From Symsagittifera roscoffensis (Eukaryota; Xenacoelomorpha; Acoela; Convolutidae), in assembly GCF_963678635.1 (NCBI RefSeq), contig NC_087064.1, positions 61,869,548 to 61,933,547 on the forward strand: a stretch of DNA of 64,000 nucleotides, read 5' to 3'. Shown piece by piece: positions 19,521-29,322 of the stretch. Below the pieces are notes generated by a model, which was not told the DNA's origin, did not search any database, and saw nothing but the letters and a program-made list of their open reading frames with translations. Position 1 is the stretch's first letter. Every line of letters starts with the position of its first letter. A program made the translations under genes and the position numbers.

Positions 19521-20783
19521 GGTTTGATCCAACTAATCTGGTGTCAAAGTCACTGTCTTTTTTCGTTTTATGGTTTTTGTTCCTTTTTCTATTCTTTTTT
19601 GGTTTTTGTTTCGCTTTTTGTCTTTTTGCTCGTGTTTTTGTCCCCCTAGTTGCCCCCTTTTACTCGGTTAGCTAAGCCTCGTTCGGAGAGCGTACCAGGA
19701 AGTTTTCTTGAGTTTTCTTAAAAAGCTATCACGGTACAACCGGAAGGTTTGCACGTTCCTGTCGAACCGTACCGCCGGTACTCTAGAATGGGCATTCAGC
19801 CCGAAGCTGTCTCAAGTGGGTTTGACTCCGTAGTCTTGATGTCGTAAACACCCAGGAGCGCCATAAAAACACTATGTAACATTCGTCTACTGCAGTCACA
19901 CATGAGGCTTAAGAAAAATAGGCCCTATAACTATTGGCTCAAGAGTCAGGGACACTATCTCTTGTGTTTTTCTACCTCAAATCAGTCGGAGCCAATTCGG
20001 TTCGTTTGTGACATGAGACTACGACTCGTTACAGCTTAAAGGCTACTACTAAAATATCCCCCCACTCTAGAATTAGGAACGTCCCCATACTTAGGTCTCT
20101 AGATACCCAAAATACATGAACGCCGTTAAAAACCGGGTTGGAACAATCCGTTAAGTTACTTTTTATTAGACAGTGGAACTTTGATCCATTTCAGATGGAT
20201 CAACCTAAAACTCGCCATACCTCAACATAACAATTATAAAACACACTCTAGAAATTTAAATTAGTACTCACATTGTAGCACGCTCAAGAATCAGGAAGTA
20301 AATAAGTCGGTGTGCAACTCAAGAATCAATAAAGTAACTAAAATGAATTCAATGTTTGTCAGTTTTAATAACAAGAACAAGTTTGTACTCTAGAATGTCA
20401 GTTCTCGTGAACCATTGGGACACTCTAGTTGTCCACCTTTCCACCGAAGGTTCACTCTAGTCCAGTTTAGAATAATACTCCAATCACAACAATCCAGTTC
20501 GTGGGGATGCGCTCGTCTCTCTTCTAGATGGGACAGCTCTACTCTAGATTATTATCGCTACTGAAATTGCGAATAGCAATCTCCCACTGATTTTTCTAGC
20601 AACTTTCCCGCGATTGTCACTCGATTGTTCTGACTTCTCTTTTCTGATTTTCAGTTATCGCGAGAAAACCGTGCATGACAGGTTCCATTCGAAATTTTGA
20701 AAAATTAAATTTCACTCCAAAATTAAGTGTTTTTTGCTTCTCTCAAGGTCAAACTTCCAAATACGACCGACTGGCACAAATTA
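19521..20783. other. Gene-free stretch, possible U3 of element 1
   Basis: No reading frame of note. About seven copies of CTCTAG(A), mostly preceded by A, and three of CTCAAGARTCA are scattered from 19,790 to 20,545. Such spaced copies could be regulator sites or residual repeats. Confidence 0.3.
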
Positions 20784-20971
20784 TGTCATGACAATAGAAT
20801 TGAATGCAACTTAAATCTTTCATAAGTTGAAGAGTATGAATAGAGAGCGCATGCTGTTAAGACTAGAGTGGATTGGCAGGTCGGTAACGACCTTGACCGA
20901 TAATGGAATTTAGCACGAATAGCTAGCACACTGTTGACGTCATGCTTAAGTCTAAACAACGACGCACCACA
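20784..20971 (-). repeat. 3' LTR of element 2
   Basis: 188 bp, minus-strand TGTGGTGCGTCG to TGTCATGACA, thus TG...CA ended. The last ten bases are a perfect palindrome. The common AAATTA beyond the CA end is also shared with the other LTR. Confidence 0.92.
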
Positions 20972-20983
20972 TTTCCCCCTCTC
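20972..20983 (-). other. Polypurine tract of element 2
   Basis: Minus-strand GAGAGGGGGAAA immediately before the TG of the 3' LTR, the expected plus-strand cDNA primer. Confidence 0.8.
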
Positions 20984-21111
20984 GGGAAAAGAATTCAAAC
21001 CGTGTTTGAATTTCTTTACTCTAAAGTACAAAATTACTAAATGCGCTTTTACATATGAAAACCATGAAGAACATCAGGTAGACAAAGAAATTTATGGAAA
21101 ATGACTATCAT

Positions 21112-21425
21112 ATATAGAGATTTGGTATGAATTTTAAAGATTGTAGCAAGAACAAGATACAATAGTTTGTATAATTTCTGGACCAAATGCTGAATTGATA
21201 AATGCGAAAGTTTTATTTAGACAGGGTACAATAGTTTGTATGATTTCTTGACCAAATGCTGAATTCGATAAATGCACAAGTTTTATTTATCTGACCGACG
21301 TGAAGTTGCAAAGAGAAATTTGGTATGAAGTTTGAAGTTTGTAGCAATAACAGGGTACAATAGTTTGTTTAAGTTCTGGAACAAATGCCGAATTCGATAA
21401 ATACATAAGTTTTATCTATCTGACC
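21112..21425. repeat. Imperfect repeats in the 3' region of element 2
   Basis: Three diverged copies of a unit with AGGGTACAATAGTTTGTATG, then CAAATGCTGAATTCGATAAATGC and TTTTATTTATCTGACCGACG. The last copy overlaps the end of the Pol-tail frame, so the C-terminal codons were part of the amplified unit. Confidence 0.8.
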
Positions 21426-21864
21426 GACGCGAAGGATAGTCGGAAGTACTCTTTTTGGGGAAGCGAATAAATTTCCTATGTGAAACTGCGGAATCCTCGG
21501 GTATATCTGCCCTAGACTGGCCTATTTGGTTTGATCGATCTGAACCAGACACGACAAAACGGACTTTCTTGTCCGGAGAGGCAGGTGTTGACGAAGAAGT
21601 AGTTGTTGACTGGGACTGAATGACATTAACTGAATGTCGAATAGGACTACCGTAGAATGTAGTCTGCTTTTTCCGTCGAGATGAGGATCGTGACGAATTT
21701 GACGATGAAGACATATTCCCATTCTGTTCTGAAAGTATGACGTGACTATCTTGGGTGTTAGAGCCCGATGCTACCAATTTCGATGAAGTTCCTACTTGTG
21801 ACTTCGAGATTGACGATTCTTCGTCTGAAGAGATGGGAATAAGATCTGAGCATGCTGGGGTCAT
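21412..21864 (-). CDS. C-terminal tail of element 2 Pol in a shifted frame
   Basis: 150 codons, Ser-rich, ending SRRSDR. The frame is open upstream of its ATG to about 21,918, where it repeats the motif GTEAPISVKPKS of the main ORF as GTEIPISIK. This shows that it is the true continuation of the 21,864-27,245 ORF after a one-base slip near 21,918 (TCGGAACGG). The ATG overlaps the main stop (TAATG), which imitates coupled initiation but is better explained by the slip. No domain; probably a disordered tail. Confidence 0.65.
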   Translation of the reverse strand: MTPACSDLIPISSDEESSISKSQVGTSSKLVASGSNTQDSHVILSEQNGNMSSSSNSSRSSSRRKKQTTFYGSPIRHSVNVIQSQSTTTSSSTPASPDKKVRFVVSGSDRSNQIGQSRADIPEDSAVSHRKFIRFPKKSTSDYPSRRSDR

Positions 21865-24800
21865 TACAGGAGTTGGCGCCTTTGACTTGATGCTGATAGG
21901 AATTTCCGTTCCGAGGAAGAGACAATAACTGTAGATTTCGGTTTGATGCTAATAGACTTTGGTTTAACGCTAATAGGAGCCTCTGTTCCTGGATTACCCG
22001 ACGTAGAGGAAGAAACTGTTAAGTCTACCACCGGAGTAGAATGCTGTGGATACGGGATGTTCTGTATACCCGGAGCCTCCGAAGTTGCATCTTCCCTTAA
22101 CTTCGACGCCACCATTTGACTGCGGGGTGGGGTATGTGAAACTGGCATAGATGGGAATTTCGAATGAGCAGGCACGTACACTGTTTTCGCTGAAATACGT
22201 TGTCTGGAACCCGATTGTTTGAGAGGCCTATTGTCTTCCGATGATGATGTTGCAGATGGCACGATTGGGCGTTTCTGCCCTTTTTTTACAGGAGTTAGTT
22301 GTTTTCCTGAAAAACTTAGTTGGGTTGATTTAAGACGTACTGCCAAGTGATTCCTTCTAATAACTTTCCCTTTATCAGAAATATATGTGGATTCAGTGAT
22401 CCGCACGATTTTGCCCTTACAAGGTTTGAAAATTTCTCTGCCAGACTTCCTATTTAGAAATTTCCGAAAAATTTCGACCTTATTTGGTTCGTTCAATACT
22501 AAATAGTCCAAATTACGTTTTGGCAACGAAGGGCAAATTTGTTCCGTTGGCATTTGGTTCCTGAATCTGAGGGTACCAGCGGACAAGTTCGAACGAAGAG
22601 TGGCTGCGAGGACTTGATTTCTCTCTGTCAGGGTCTTCAGGGCTTTGACTCCCTCCTGATACGTCAGAGACTTTTTCAACGACAACCACTGGTTTGCAGA
22701 TTGTGCCAAGCTCTCCAGTGCACGATAGTGGGGTGTATCCGCTACTGAGTCTGTGGTTCCACCAAAATGTGGAGACACCGTCGGGCTTGATTGCCCTTTC
22801 TTGACGACTTTGATTCTTGGACGACTATCGCACTGCTCCTGTCGCTGCTCTGGTGTGAGCAAGTCCCGTTCCAAACGTTGGTTGTCTAAATGAATTCCCG
22901 AAGATAAGCGATCAGCCGCGATAGATAGCTCCGTATTCGGAGGACGACCAAAATGAAGTTCAAACGGTGAGACCCCGGTAACTGAATTTTTTGTAACCCG
23001 GATATCTTCAATAATATTCCTAAGAGTATCCTGAACATTAGAGAAATCCGAACTTAACTGAGAGGCGCCCAAACGACGTTTAATTGTTTGTATCGACCGT
23101 TCGACTAAACCGCAACCACGATGGTCCCCCACCGGCCAAAAATATTGAGCGATATTTTTCTCTAGACAAAAATTTTGCACTAATTTATTTTTAAAACCGG
23201 AGTACTGGTCTGTTTTGATGGATTTGGGGATACTGTGCTGTTGAATATATGATTTGAGAAATTTAATGATCTTCCGTCCTCCCGTGGAACGCGTAATCAT
23301 AGCCGACGGATATTTTGAGTAACGGTCGATTGCGACCAAGATATAAATACTATTACCAAATAAGTCAAGTAGAGGGCCTGCGTAATCAAGTTGCAGCTCT
23401 TCATTAGGACCAGATAAAAGAGGTAAAGGCTTGGATGAATTAAATGATGCGTTCGCTTTCAAATTCTTACCAAACTTTGTGCACTGAGGACAATCTTTGC
23501 AAAGTTGGATGATGTCCCGATGCATTCGGGGCCACCAGATGTATTGTGCAGCGTCAACCATTGCTAACTGACCCGCATGCGATCTATGAAGTCGAGATAA
23601 CAAAGGTTTGCGTAGACACATGGGAATAGCGATCCTATTACCCACCACAACACAGCCATCAACTACCGCTGCACAATGCCAAAATGATTTAATATAAGAA
23701 TCGATACGGCAAAATCCTTCGTAATCCCGGTTGACTATTGCTCGTTTCATGAGGCTTAAACTAGCATCTTCATCCGTGAGCTCCGACAATACATCTGAAT
23801 CCAGAATTCCCACCAGTCCGGATAACGATTTCTGGTCCTCAGCGACCACTGGTGACTTTAAGATCTCGAGACTGTTGACTGACTGAGATTGTTGCTTTGG
23901 TATCCTGCCCCGTTTGGACCTGAAATTCGCTAGAATACGGGCGTATTGACTTATCAGTTCCACTCCTCGTTGAATTGTTGATGATCTTCTGGGTCGAACA
24001 GCCCCCGCGCGAAACCGCGGCCTGGCTCTATCTGAGGAGAACCAATGTTGAGTGACGGGCAGATACTGGTTTAACAGCTGCTCGAAACTGTCATTTGTGT
24101 TGTTGGTACTTGTGTTGGGATTCATTGCCGTCTGAAAATGAAAAGCACTCAATAATCTAATTGCACTCCAACAAATCCGATATGATGAAATCAAGGCAAA
24201 AAGATTGATTAGCAACGACAACAGATGACAACCACTCACGGCCAAAATAATAATCCACAATGAAATCAGAATTGGCAGATAAAATGTGATCCATGCTGAG
24301 AAAGTGGCAAAAATCGGCATGTTAATACTCAACGCTGATTGGCTAGAATATGAGCCAACGCGTTGGACGCCCTCTAGCGGAGAAGGAATCGATAGATTAG
24401 AGGAGTTATTTTGAGTAATGGCTAACATTTTGTCGCCCTCTAGCGAATATAAACCTTTCGATGCAGATTGAATGTCTTGAATTAAGACGCCCTCTACCGG
24501 TATGTTTCCAAATTTGTTCGATGCAACAAGTGAACTGTTGATATCGGGACAATTGATCCGAGACTGACAATTTCCCAATAACTCAACTAGGTTAATTTGG
24601 TCAGGTACGACATAATCCTGACTTATTTCTGCGGTATTAGATAACTCTTCAGATGAAGTGTAATGCCTGACCCAACCGTCCAAAAATTCACACGCATCAA
24701 AGAATCGACTAATGCATTTGACGAAATATTGTTCGTCAAAGCTGCTTGGTCGTGGAGCTTCAAATGTTGGGAAACGAGATAAGTAATCCACGATTCCTAG

Positions 24801-27245
24801 CTTACAGCCGGAGATATGGAAGATATCGAAATCGAAAGGTAATAACCTATCAGCCCATCTAGTTAAACGTGACTGATAAGTTTTGTTTCCGCGATTCGTC
24901 TTTAATGCAGATATGATTGCCCTGTGATCAGTTAGAATCACGAAATGATTCCCTAACAAGTACGTTCGAAAATGCTCACACGACCATACGATCGCTAGAA
25001 GTTCTAATTCATTGGTACTGTATTTCTTCTCCTGATCGTTTAGAAAACGTGACGCAAAAGCAATTGGCACCCAAACATCCTCTTCTATCTCCTGTTCTAA
25101 TGCAGCACCCAGACCACTATGACTGGCGTCACATTTCACCCGCGAGTTCCGACTTTGGTCATAGTGATACATTTTTGTTATGTTCGCTATCAACTGCAAG
25201 ATGTTACTAAACGCCATTTGCTGACATTCCCCCCACACAAATTTGCTTTTATTACCTGCCGTTAGTGACGGGCGTAATTGGTCGGAATGGACCTGAAGAT
25301 TCGGCAAAAATCGTTGTAGGTGGTTGAGTATGCCCATGAATGAACGGAGTTGTTTGAGTGTCCTTGGTGGTTCCAGAGCAAGTACTGCCTCTATCTTAGA
25401 ACGTTTCGGTCTGTATCCTTCTGAATCAATATCGTATCCTAACCAAGATAAGTGATTCAAGGAAAATTCGCATTTCGAAAATTTCAGAGCAAAACCTTCT
25501 TCATCCAGACGACTTATCACCTTGTCTACAAGAATATTGTGATCCTCGACTGAACCCTTCGAAACAATCAGAATATCATCAAGGAAACAAAATACTCCTG
25601 ACAGACCCTGGAGAGTATTGTCCATCGCTTTTTGGAATTCCTTCGGCATGTCCGTTAGACCATAAAACCCCGTCTTGAACCGATACGTGCCAGTTTGTTC
25701 TCCACAGACGATATTGAAATTGCAATGTCGACTAACTTCCTCACTGAGCGGAATCTGGCTGAAGGCGTATTTTAAATCTAAGGACGTAAACCAAACATCT
25801 CCTGAAATGTCCGACGTGATTATCTGGGCGGCCGAGTCCAATAGTTCCAACAAATTCGGCATTTGGTAATGATTCTTATGAATTTGTTCATTCATAGGTT
25901 TAGCGTCCATAGCTAATTTCACAGAACCATCTTTCTTGGCCGTAATTACTATCGGAGAGATGAAATACTCACTGGTACATTTATTCAATTTAACCACGTG
26001 CCCTTCATGAATTAGTTTTTGGATCTCCTGACCAACTTTATCTTGAATATGCACCGGCACTCTCCTTCCCTTTTCTTGAATGGGGACGAGTGGAGACTTG
26101 AACGTAGAGAATACTTTGTGGTTTTTGGCTTTGCCGATTCTACTGAATACACGATGGAACTTCTGGTGAAAGTGAGATTTCCATGAATCCGATGTTAAAT
26201 TCGGGTTTGATTGGGAGACTTCTCCCACCAAAGAACGATCTGGTCTAACTTGCGTTGTTCTTACTCCCAATTGGGGTTGCAAATCCAAACCCAGTAAACA
26301 ACGTGTTCGATTTTCTGAAATAAGGAATTTTGCAGACTTGATATGCCATCCCAAAGATGATACATCCATAATTAACGTACCCATCAATTCAATTTTCTTC
26401 CGATTATAGTCAACGTATACTGTATCAATTGGACTTTCTTGAACCGTGAAGAACTTGGCTGAAGGAACCGTTTTCAGAATATAGTCTGCTGTCTTCTTAT
26501 TCACGAAGGAGGCTGGACTCCCAGTATCCACTGTTGCCTTGAAAAACGTCTTGCCACAACGTAGTGTTATCTGGATGGAACGTAACTTGCCCGTGGCGGC
26601 ATTGACCACCTCCAACTTTTTCACTGACCTAATTGGGAGACTTGGTTCCTCTGCTGCTACAGATAAACCAGTGAATTCCGACTCACTATCGGACGTGATG
26701 AAATTACAAGTTTCTTCTACTGTCTCATCTGACTCAGCTTCCACGTTCGCTACATTCTTAGAGTTACAATATTTGGCAAAGTGACCCTTTTTGTCAAAGT
26801 TCCTGCAAGTAACATTTCTGGCTGGACAACTCTGCTTGTAGTTTGTTGAGAATCTGTTACCACAGAAATAACACGACTTCGACTTCTCATTGATCCCCTT
26901 TTTCTTACTATTCTGTGCCCGATTAATCCTGTCCGAAAGCTTCTTACCCTGGAAAGAGAAGGTGGGTTCCTGTTTTATCCGGGAATTCTGACCCAAGGTA
27001 GCACCTGCCTGGGAATAATTGCCCGACGACGACGAACTCCCGAGTTGCCTTTGCAAATCGGTGGCCGTTTGTGCTCCCTTTTCTTGCAATAAAGCTGATT
27101 TCAGAGAATCCTCCGGAGTAGCACCTGGATGAATACATAATTCTCTCTGAATATCCTTATATCTCATTTTGGCAATGATGATATCTCGTACGACTTCCTT
27201 TTCTTGATCGATTGTCCATCCACACAGGGCGGCTTGTCCCGTCAA
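21864..27245 (-). CDS. Element 2 Gag-Pol: zinc knuckle, protease, RT, RNase H, membrane-like insert, integrase
   Basis: 1,793 codons, in frame with the gag start beyond a TAA at 27,251-27,249. Order: Gag end; zinc-binding region 125-160 where the second knuckle reads CRNFDKKGHFAKYC, with Phe in place of the second Cys; protease VDTGSPAS (239); RT with FLDD (554-557); RNase H 700-830 (KCDASHSGLG, LTDHRAI); integrase HHCC (HRSHAG ... CPQC, 1219-1254) and D,D-E (LQLDYAGP, KTDQYSGF, LVERSIQ); Ser-rich tail. Between RNase H and integrase, residues about 974-1035 are strongly hydrophobic. The lost Cys suggests a partly defective Gag. Domain calls are secure. Confidence 0.93.
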   Translation of the reverse strand: MTGQAALCGWTIDQEKEVVRDIIIAKMRYKDIQRELCIHPGATPEDSLKSALLQEKGAQTATDLQRQLGSSSSSGNYSQAGATLGQNSRIKQEPTFSFQGKKLSDRINRAQNSKKKGINEKSKSCYFCGNRFSTNYKQSCPARNVTCRNFDKKGHFAKYCNSKNVANVEAESDETVEETCNFITSDSESEFTGLSVAAEEPSLPIRSVKKLEVVNAATGKLRSIQITLRCGKTFFKATVDTGSPASFVNKKTADYILKTVPSAKFFTVQESPIDTVYVDYNRKKIELMGTLIMDVSSLGWHIKSAKFLISENRTRCLLGLDLQPQLGVRTTQVRPDRSLVGEVSQSNPNLTSDSWKSHFHQKFHRVFSRIGKAKNHKVFSTFKSPLVPIQEKGRRVPVHIQDKVGQEIQKLIHEGHVVKLNKCTSEYFISPIVITAKKDGSVKLAMDAKPMNEQIHKNHYQMPNLLELLDSAAQIITSDISGDVWFTSLDLKYAFSQIPLSEEVSRHCNFNIVCGEQTGTYRFKTGFYGLTDMPKEFQKAMDNTLQGLSGVFCFLDDILIVSKGSVEDHNILVDKVISRLDEEGFALKFSKCEFSLNHLSWLGYDIDSEGYRPKRSKIEAVLALEPPRTLKQLRSFMGILNHLQRFLPNLQVHSDQLRPSLTAGNKSKFVWGECQQMAFSNILQLIANITKMYHYDQSRNSRVKCDASHSGLGAALEQEIEEDVWVPIAFASRFLNDQEKKYSTNELELLAIVWSCEHFRTYLLGNHFVILTDHRAIISALKTNRGNKTYQSRLTRWADRLLPFDFDIFHISGCKLGIVDYLSRFPTFEAPRPSSFDEQYFVKCISRFFDACEFLDGWVRHYTSSEELSNTAEISQDYVVPDQINLVELLGNCQSRINCPDINSSLVASNKFGNIPVEGVLIQDIQSASKGLYSLEGDKMLAITQNNSSNLSIPSPLEGVQRVGSYSSQSALSINMPIFATFSAWITFYLPILISLWIIILAVSGCHLLSLLINLFALISSYRICWSAIRLLSAFHFQTAMNPNTSTNNTNDSFEQLLNQYLPVTQHWFSSDRARPRFRAGAVRPRRSSTIQRGVELISQYARILANFRSKRGRIPKQQSQSVNSLEILKSPVVAEDQKSLSGLVGILDSDVLSELTDEDASLSLMKRAIVNRDYEGFCRIDSYIKSFWHCAAVVDGCVVVGNRIAIPMCLRKPLLSRLHRSHAGQLAMVDAAQYIWWPRMHRDIIQLCKDCPQCTKFGKNLKANASFNSSKPLPLLSGPNEELQLDYAGPLLDLFGNSIYILVAIDRYSKYPSAMITRSTGGRKIIKFLKSYIQQHSIPKSIKTDQYSGFKNKLVQNFCLEKNIAQYFWPVGDHRGCGLVERSIQTIKRRLGASQLSSDFSNVQDTLRNIIEDIRVTKNSVTGVSPFELHFGRPPNTELSIAADRLSSGIHLDNQRLERDLLTPEQRQEQCDSRPRIKVVKKGQSSPTVSPHFGGTTDSVADTPHYRALESLAQSANQWLSLKKSLTYQEGVKALKTLTERNQVLAATLRSNLSAGTLRFRNQMPTEQICPSLPKRNLDYLVLNEPNKVEIFRKFLNRKSGREIFKPCKGKIVRITESTYISDKGKVIRRNHLAVRLKSTQLSFSGKQLTPVKKGQKRPIVPSATSSSEDNRPLKQSGSRQRISAKTVYVPAHSKFPSMPVSHTPPRSQMVASKLREDATSEAPGIQNIPYPQHSTPVVDLTVSSSTSGNPGTEAPISVKPKSISIKPKSTVIVSSSERKFLSASSQRRQLL
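24132..24239 (-). other. Intron-like 108-nt segment inside element 2 Pol
   Basis: It begins GTGAGTGG and ends TTTTCATTTTCAG, both close to metazoan splice consensus. 108 is divisible by three and the segment has no stop, so the frame survives whether or not it is spliced. It encodes the second hydrophobic half (LLSLLINLFALISSYRICW). Immediately after it comes ATG AAT CCC, a possible start of a separate integrase product. Confidence 0.4.
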
Positions 27246-27248
27246 ACG

Positions 27249-27830
27249 TTAATAGAATGCTTCCAAACTTTCTCGGTCTGAATGTACCGCGTTGTATATT
27301 TGCATACGTTCGATGATGAAATATTTCTCCTTTCTGAACAGGAGGACACAGAATTCATGGAATTCCCGAAACGTTAATTCGCTCAGATCCGCATGTGGAT
27401 AACTTTGGAGGAATCTTTTCCTCCCTTCTGAGCCGAGCGAGAAAAATAAACGAGATTTAACACGTTGTTCAACCTCGAAATAATACACTCCTGGTGCAAC
27501 TCGGGGACCTTTCACCCGGCGCTCTTCATTCATTTCTGTGACTTTCCGGACTGCCGCGTCATTACGTGCAATACGACTTGCGATTGCTGCAGCATCTTCA
27601 TCCGCCCCCACAACTTCTGGTTTTGGAGCAGGATCGTCGTGTACGACACCCGGAGGTTTTAATAACTCACGTGGATCACATCTCTCTCTTAGAGTGATTG
27701 CCAAATTGAATTGACCTATCCACGAATCCCAGCTATGTGGTGGGTCCGCAGTTGGTTTATGCCAAAATACGGATACTACGCCCAACAGGTCAGTTCGATC
27801 CTCTGAGGTCGAAACTGCTGGCTGCGCCAT
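27249..27830 (-). CDS. Element 2 gag N-terminal part, ended by an in-frame TAA
   Basis: 194 codons from the ATG at 27,830 (MAQPAVST). It is capsid-like: SWDSWIGQFNLAI, then a region ending SDRESLEAFY that matches the usual exit from the Gag capsid fold. The next codon is TAA, and two codons later the same frame carries on in the large Gag-Pol ORF. So this is one gag interrupted by a stop, either nonsense or readthrough. The TAA is followed by CG, not a known strong readthrough context. Confidence 0.8.
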   Translation of the reverse strand: MAQPAVSTSEDRTDLLGVVSVFWHKPTADPPHSWDSWIGQFNLAITLRERCDPRELLKPPGVVHDDPAPKPEVVGADEDAAAIASRIARNDAAVRKVTEMNEERRVKGPRVAPGVYYFEVEQRVKSRLFFSLGSEGRKRFLQSYPHADLSELTFREFHEFCVLLFRKEKYFIIERMQIYNAVHSDRESLEAFY

Positions 27831-27921
27831 GTGAAACGTCGAAAGACAGTTGTAAAACAAGAATCAATTCTCCTTGTTATGTTATCATATAAATAATATA
27901 GATAGATTAGTATTTAAATTA

Positions 27922-28109
27922 TGTCATGACAATAGAATTGAATGCAACTTAAATCTTTCATAAGTTGAAGAGTATGAATAGAGAGCGCATGCTGTTAAGA
28001 CTAGAGTGGATTGGCAGGTCGGTAACGACCTTGACCGATAATGGAATTTAGCACGAATAGCTAGCACACTGTTGACGTCATGTTTAAGTCTAAACAACGA
28101 CGCACCACA
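27922..28109 (-). repeat. 5' LTR of element 2
   Basis: Direct repeat of the 20,784-20,971 copy with one difference. Downstream (minus sense) the sequence is TAATTTAAATACTAATC, which does not resemble a tRNA primer site. Confidence 0.92.
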
Positions 28110-29010
28110 AAGATAAAACGACTCAACATGAGAGTATTTTTTTTTCAGTTTTTCCGAGTGAGGGGCTGAAAGATTGCTTTCTGAAAGAGTCGTCTAGAAT
28201 GACCATTAGTATCCTGACAATTGTCTCTTCTTAGAAAAATTGATTGAGAGTTTAAATTGCAAATTAAAGCGTCAATTACAGATAGCACGCAAGATAATTC
28301 GCCAATAAAATTATTAAATGTGAATCACTTCGAAGTCAGAAAATATCGGGTCTAGTTTTGGTAAGTATCTAGCATCTTAATTTTGTTATTCAACCGTTAG
28401 TAAAAAAAATTCTGAAATAATTTCTGTTGCGAGTAATATTTAGTATGTTTTATTTTAACTTAAAATATAAGTTTGGATGTCGTTTTTGTTTTTCTCTCTG
28501 TAGCAAAAAAAAATGTGAAAATTCAGGCAACGCAATTCGAGTCTTTCAACTGTTGTTTTTTTTCAATATTTTGGTCAAATTCAAGTTATTCATGTTTTTT
28601 TAACATGTTTCTGAAAATCTTGCCTTTTATGAAAAAAAGGTTATCATACAATTTTCATTTATGGAAATTGTATCATAACCATTTTTTTCCAAAAAAAACA
28701 AACCAAGTTATTTTTTCATCACCAGACTGTTTTATTTGGTTCAAATAGCCGGAGAAACTAGGTCGAATCTTTTTTCAATGGTTTTTTGAAACTGTATGAA
28801 AATTGTATGATTAGCATTTTTCCATACATTTGATGTAGGCAATTGTATGATAAGCATTTTCGGTGTGGGGAAATGTAAAGTAAGCACTTTCAGTTTATGG
28901 AGGTCAACCCGGGCATTTTTGTTTATAAATTTCCCTAGATAAAGGAACTGTTCGCTTCTTGATTTAATTCCTGCCATCAGTTATTTCAGGTGTTCAGGTG
29001 TATTTGTTTT
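28110..29010. other. AT-rich gene-free stretch, likely filamin intron or flank
   Basis: No credible gene. It contains T-rich runs and a diverged repeat of AATTGTATGATAAGCATTTTC (near 28,800 to 28,870). Minus-strand frame 28,741-28,977 looks accidental. Confidence 0.4.
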
Positions 29011-29125
29011 CAAGTTCCGCTGACGAGGAAGCACGATCCAGGGACGTGTTCGTTTTTCGATTTCACAACCCAGTACGTGGTCTCCCGGCTGGGCGGGGCG
29101 GAAGTGCACGTCGCAGTGACAGTTG
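29011..29125 (-). pseudogene. Filamin-like exon remnant
   Basis: The minus strand encodes the end of a filamin Ig-like repeat in two adjoining frames: CDVHFRPAQPGDH (29,125-29,085), then NEHVPGSCFLVS (about 29,058-29,020). The second matches the repeat-ending signature EHVPGSPF with one change. A one-base slip separates the halves and a stop follows. It is collinear with the filamin exons at 35.7 to 61.3 kb on the same strand, so it is probably the most distal exon seen here. Filamins crosslink actin through tandem repeats. Confidence 0.6.
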
Positions 29126-29322
29126 CCTTAGTGTTTCACCACATTCTCATCCTCCGAAAGAGTCGGTCCACGACATCAGCCAATCAGCAACAACGACTCA
29201 CCTGTAGTAGCAAAATCGGATTTACATCATTGAATAGTATATAAAAAAACTAACTATCATGGAGGAGCGTAAATGACATACTATCATTCCAAGCACTTCC
29301 AAAGGCCGAGGTTCATTTAATT
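29126..29322. other. Filamin intron remnant before element 3
   Basis: About 200 bases between the filamin exon remnant and the 5' LTR of element 3. No gene seen. A minus-strand CAG near 29,195 could be part of a decayed splice acceptor, but the exon start is not clear. Confidence 0.3.

Larger units (their letters stand above)
1..20783 (-). mobile_element. Ty3/gypsy-type LTR retroelement 1 (3' end outside window)
   Basis: Read leftwards, the order is 5' repeat-rich region, gag-protease (17,280-13,807), reverse transcriptase-RNase H-integrase (13,806-8,655) and a giant downstream ORF (7,977 to past position 1). RT before integrase in Pol and the DTGA, YVDD and HHCC motifs place it in Ty3/gypsy. 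The 3' LTR must lie left of position 1, so the LTRs cannot be paired and the right boundary (somewhere from 19.4 to 20.78 kb) is inferred only. It ends against the 3' LTR of element 2. Total length in the window is already about 20 kb, very long for the group, mainly because of the third ORF. Family assignment is solid; completeness and activity are not. Confidence 0.8.
20784..28109 (-). mobile_element. Ty3/gypsy-type LTR retroelement 2, complete, 7.3 kb
   Basis: Two 188-bp direct repeats that differ by one base (C/T at 20,945 versus 28,083) flank a gag-pol coding region on the minus strand. The near-identity shows recent insertion. A polypurine tract adjoins the 3' LTR. No target-site duplication is visible (left flank AATTA, right flank AAGAT), and no TGG-type primer site follows the 5' LTR, so boundaries or flanks may have been rearranged, or priming is unusual. 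Two in-frame or frame-changing defects are present: a TAA in gag and a slip in the Pol tail. Confidence 0.9.

Noticed and set aside
21864-21868. TAATG overlap as coupled start of a separate element 2 protein
   Set aside because: The downstream frame continues upstream past the ATG with a repeat of the main ORF motif, so a one-base slip is the better explanation.
28741-28977. 78-codon minus-strand frame
   Set aside because: Built from short AT-rich repeats; no coding texture.
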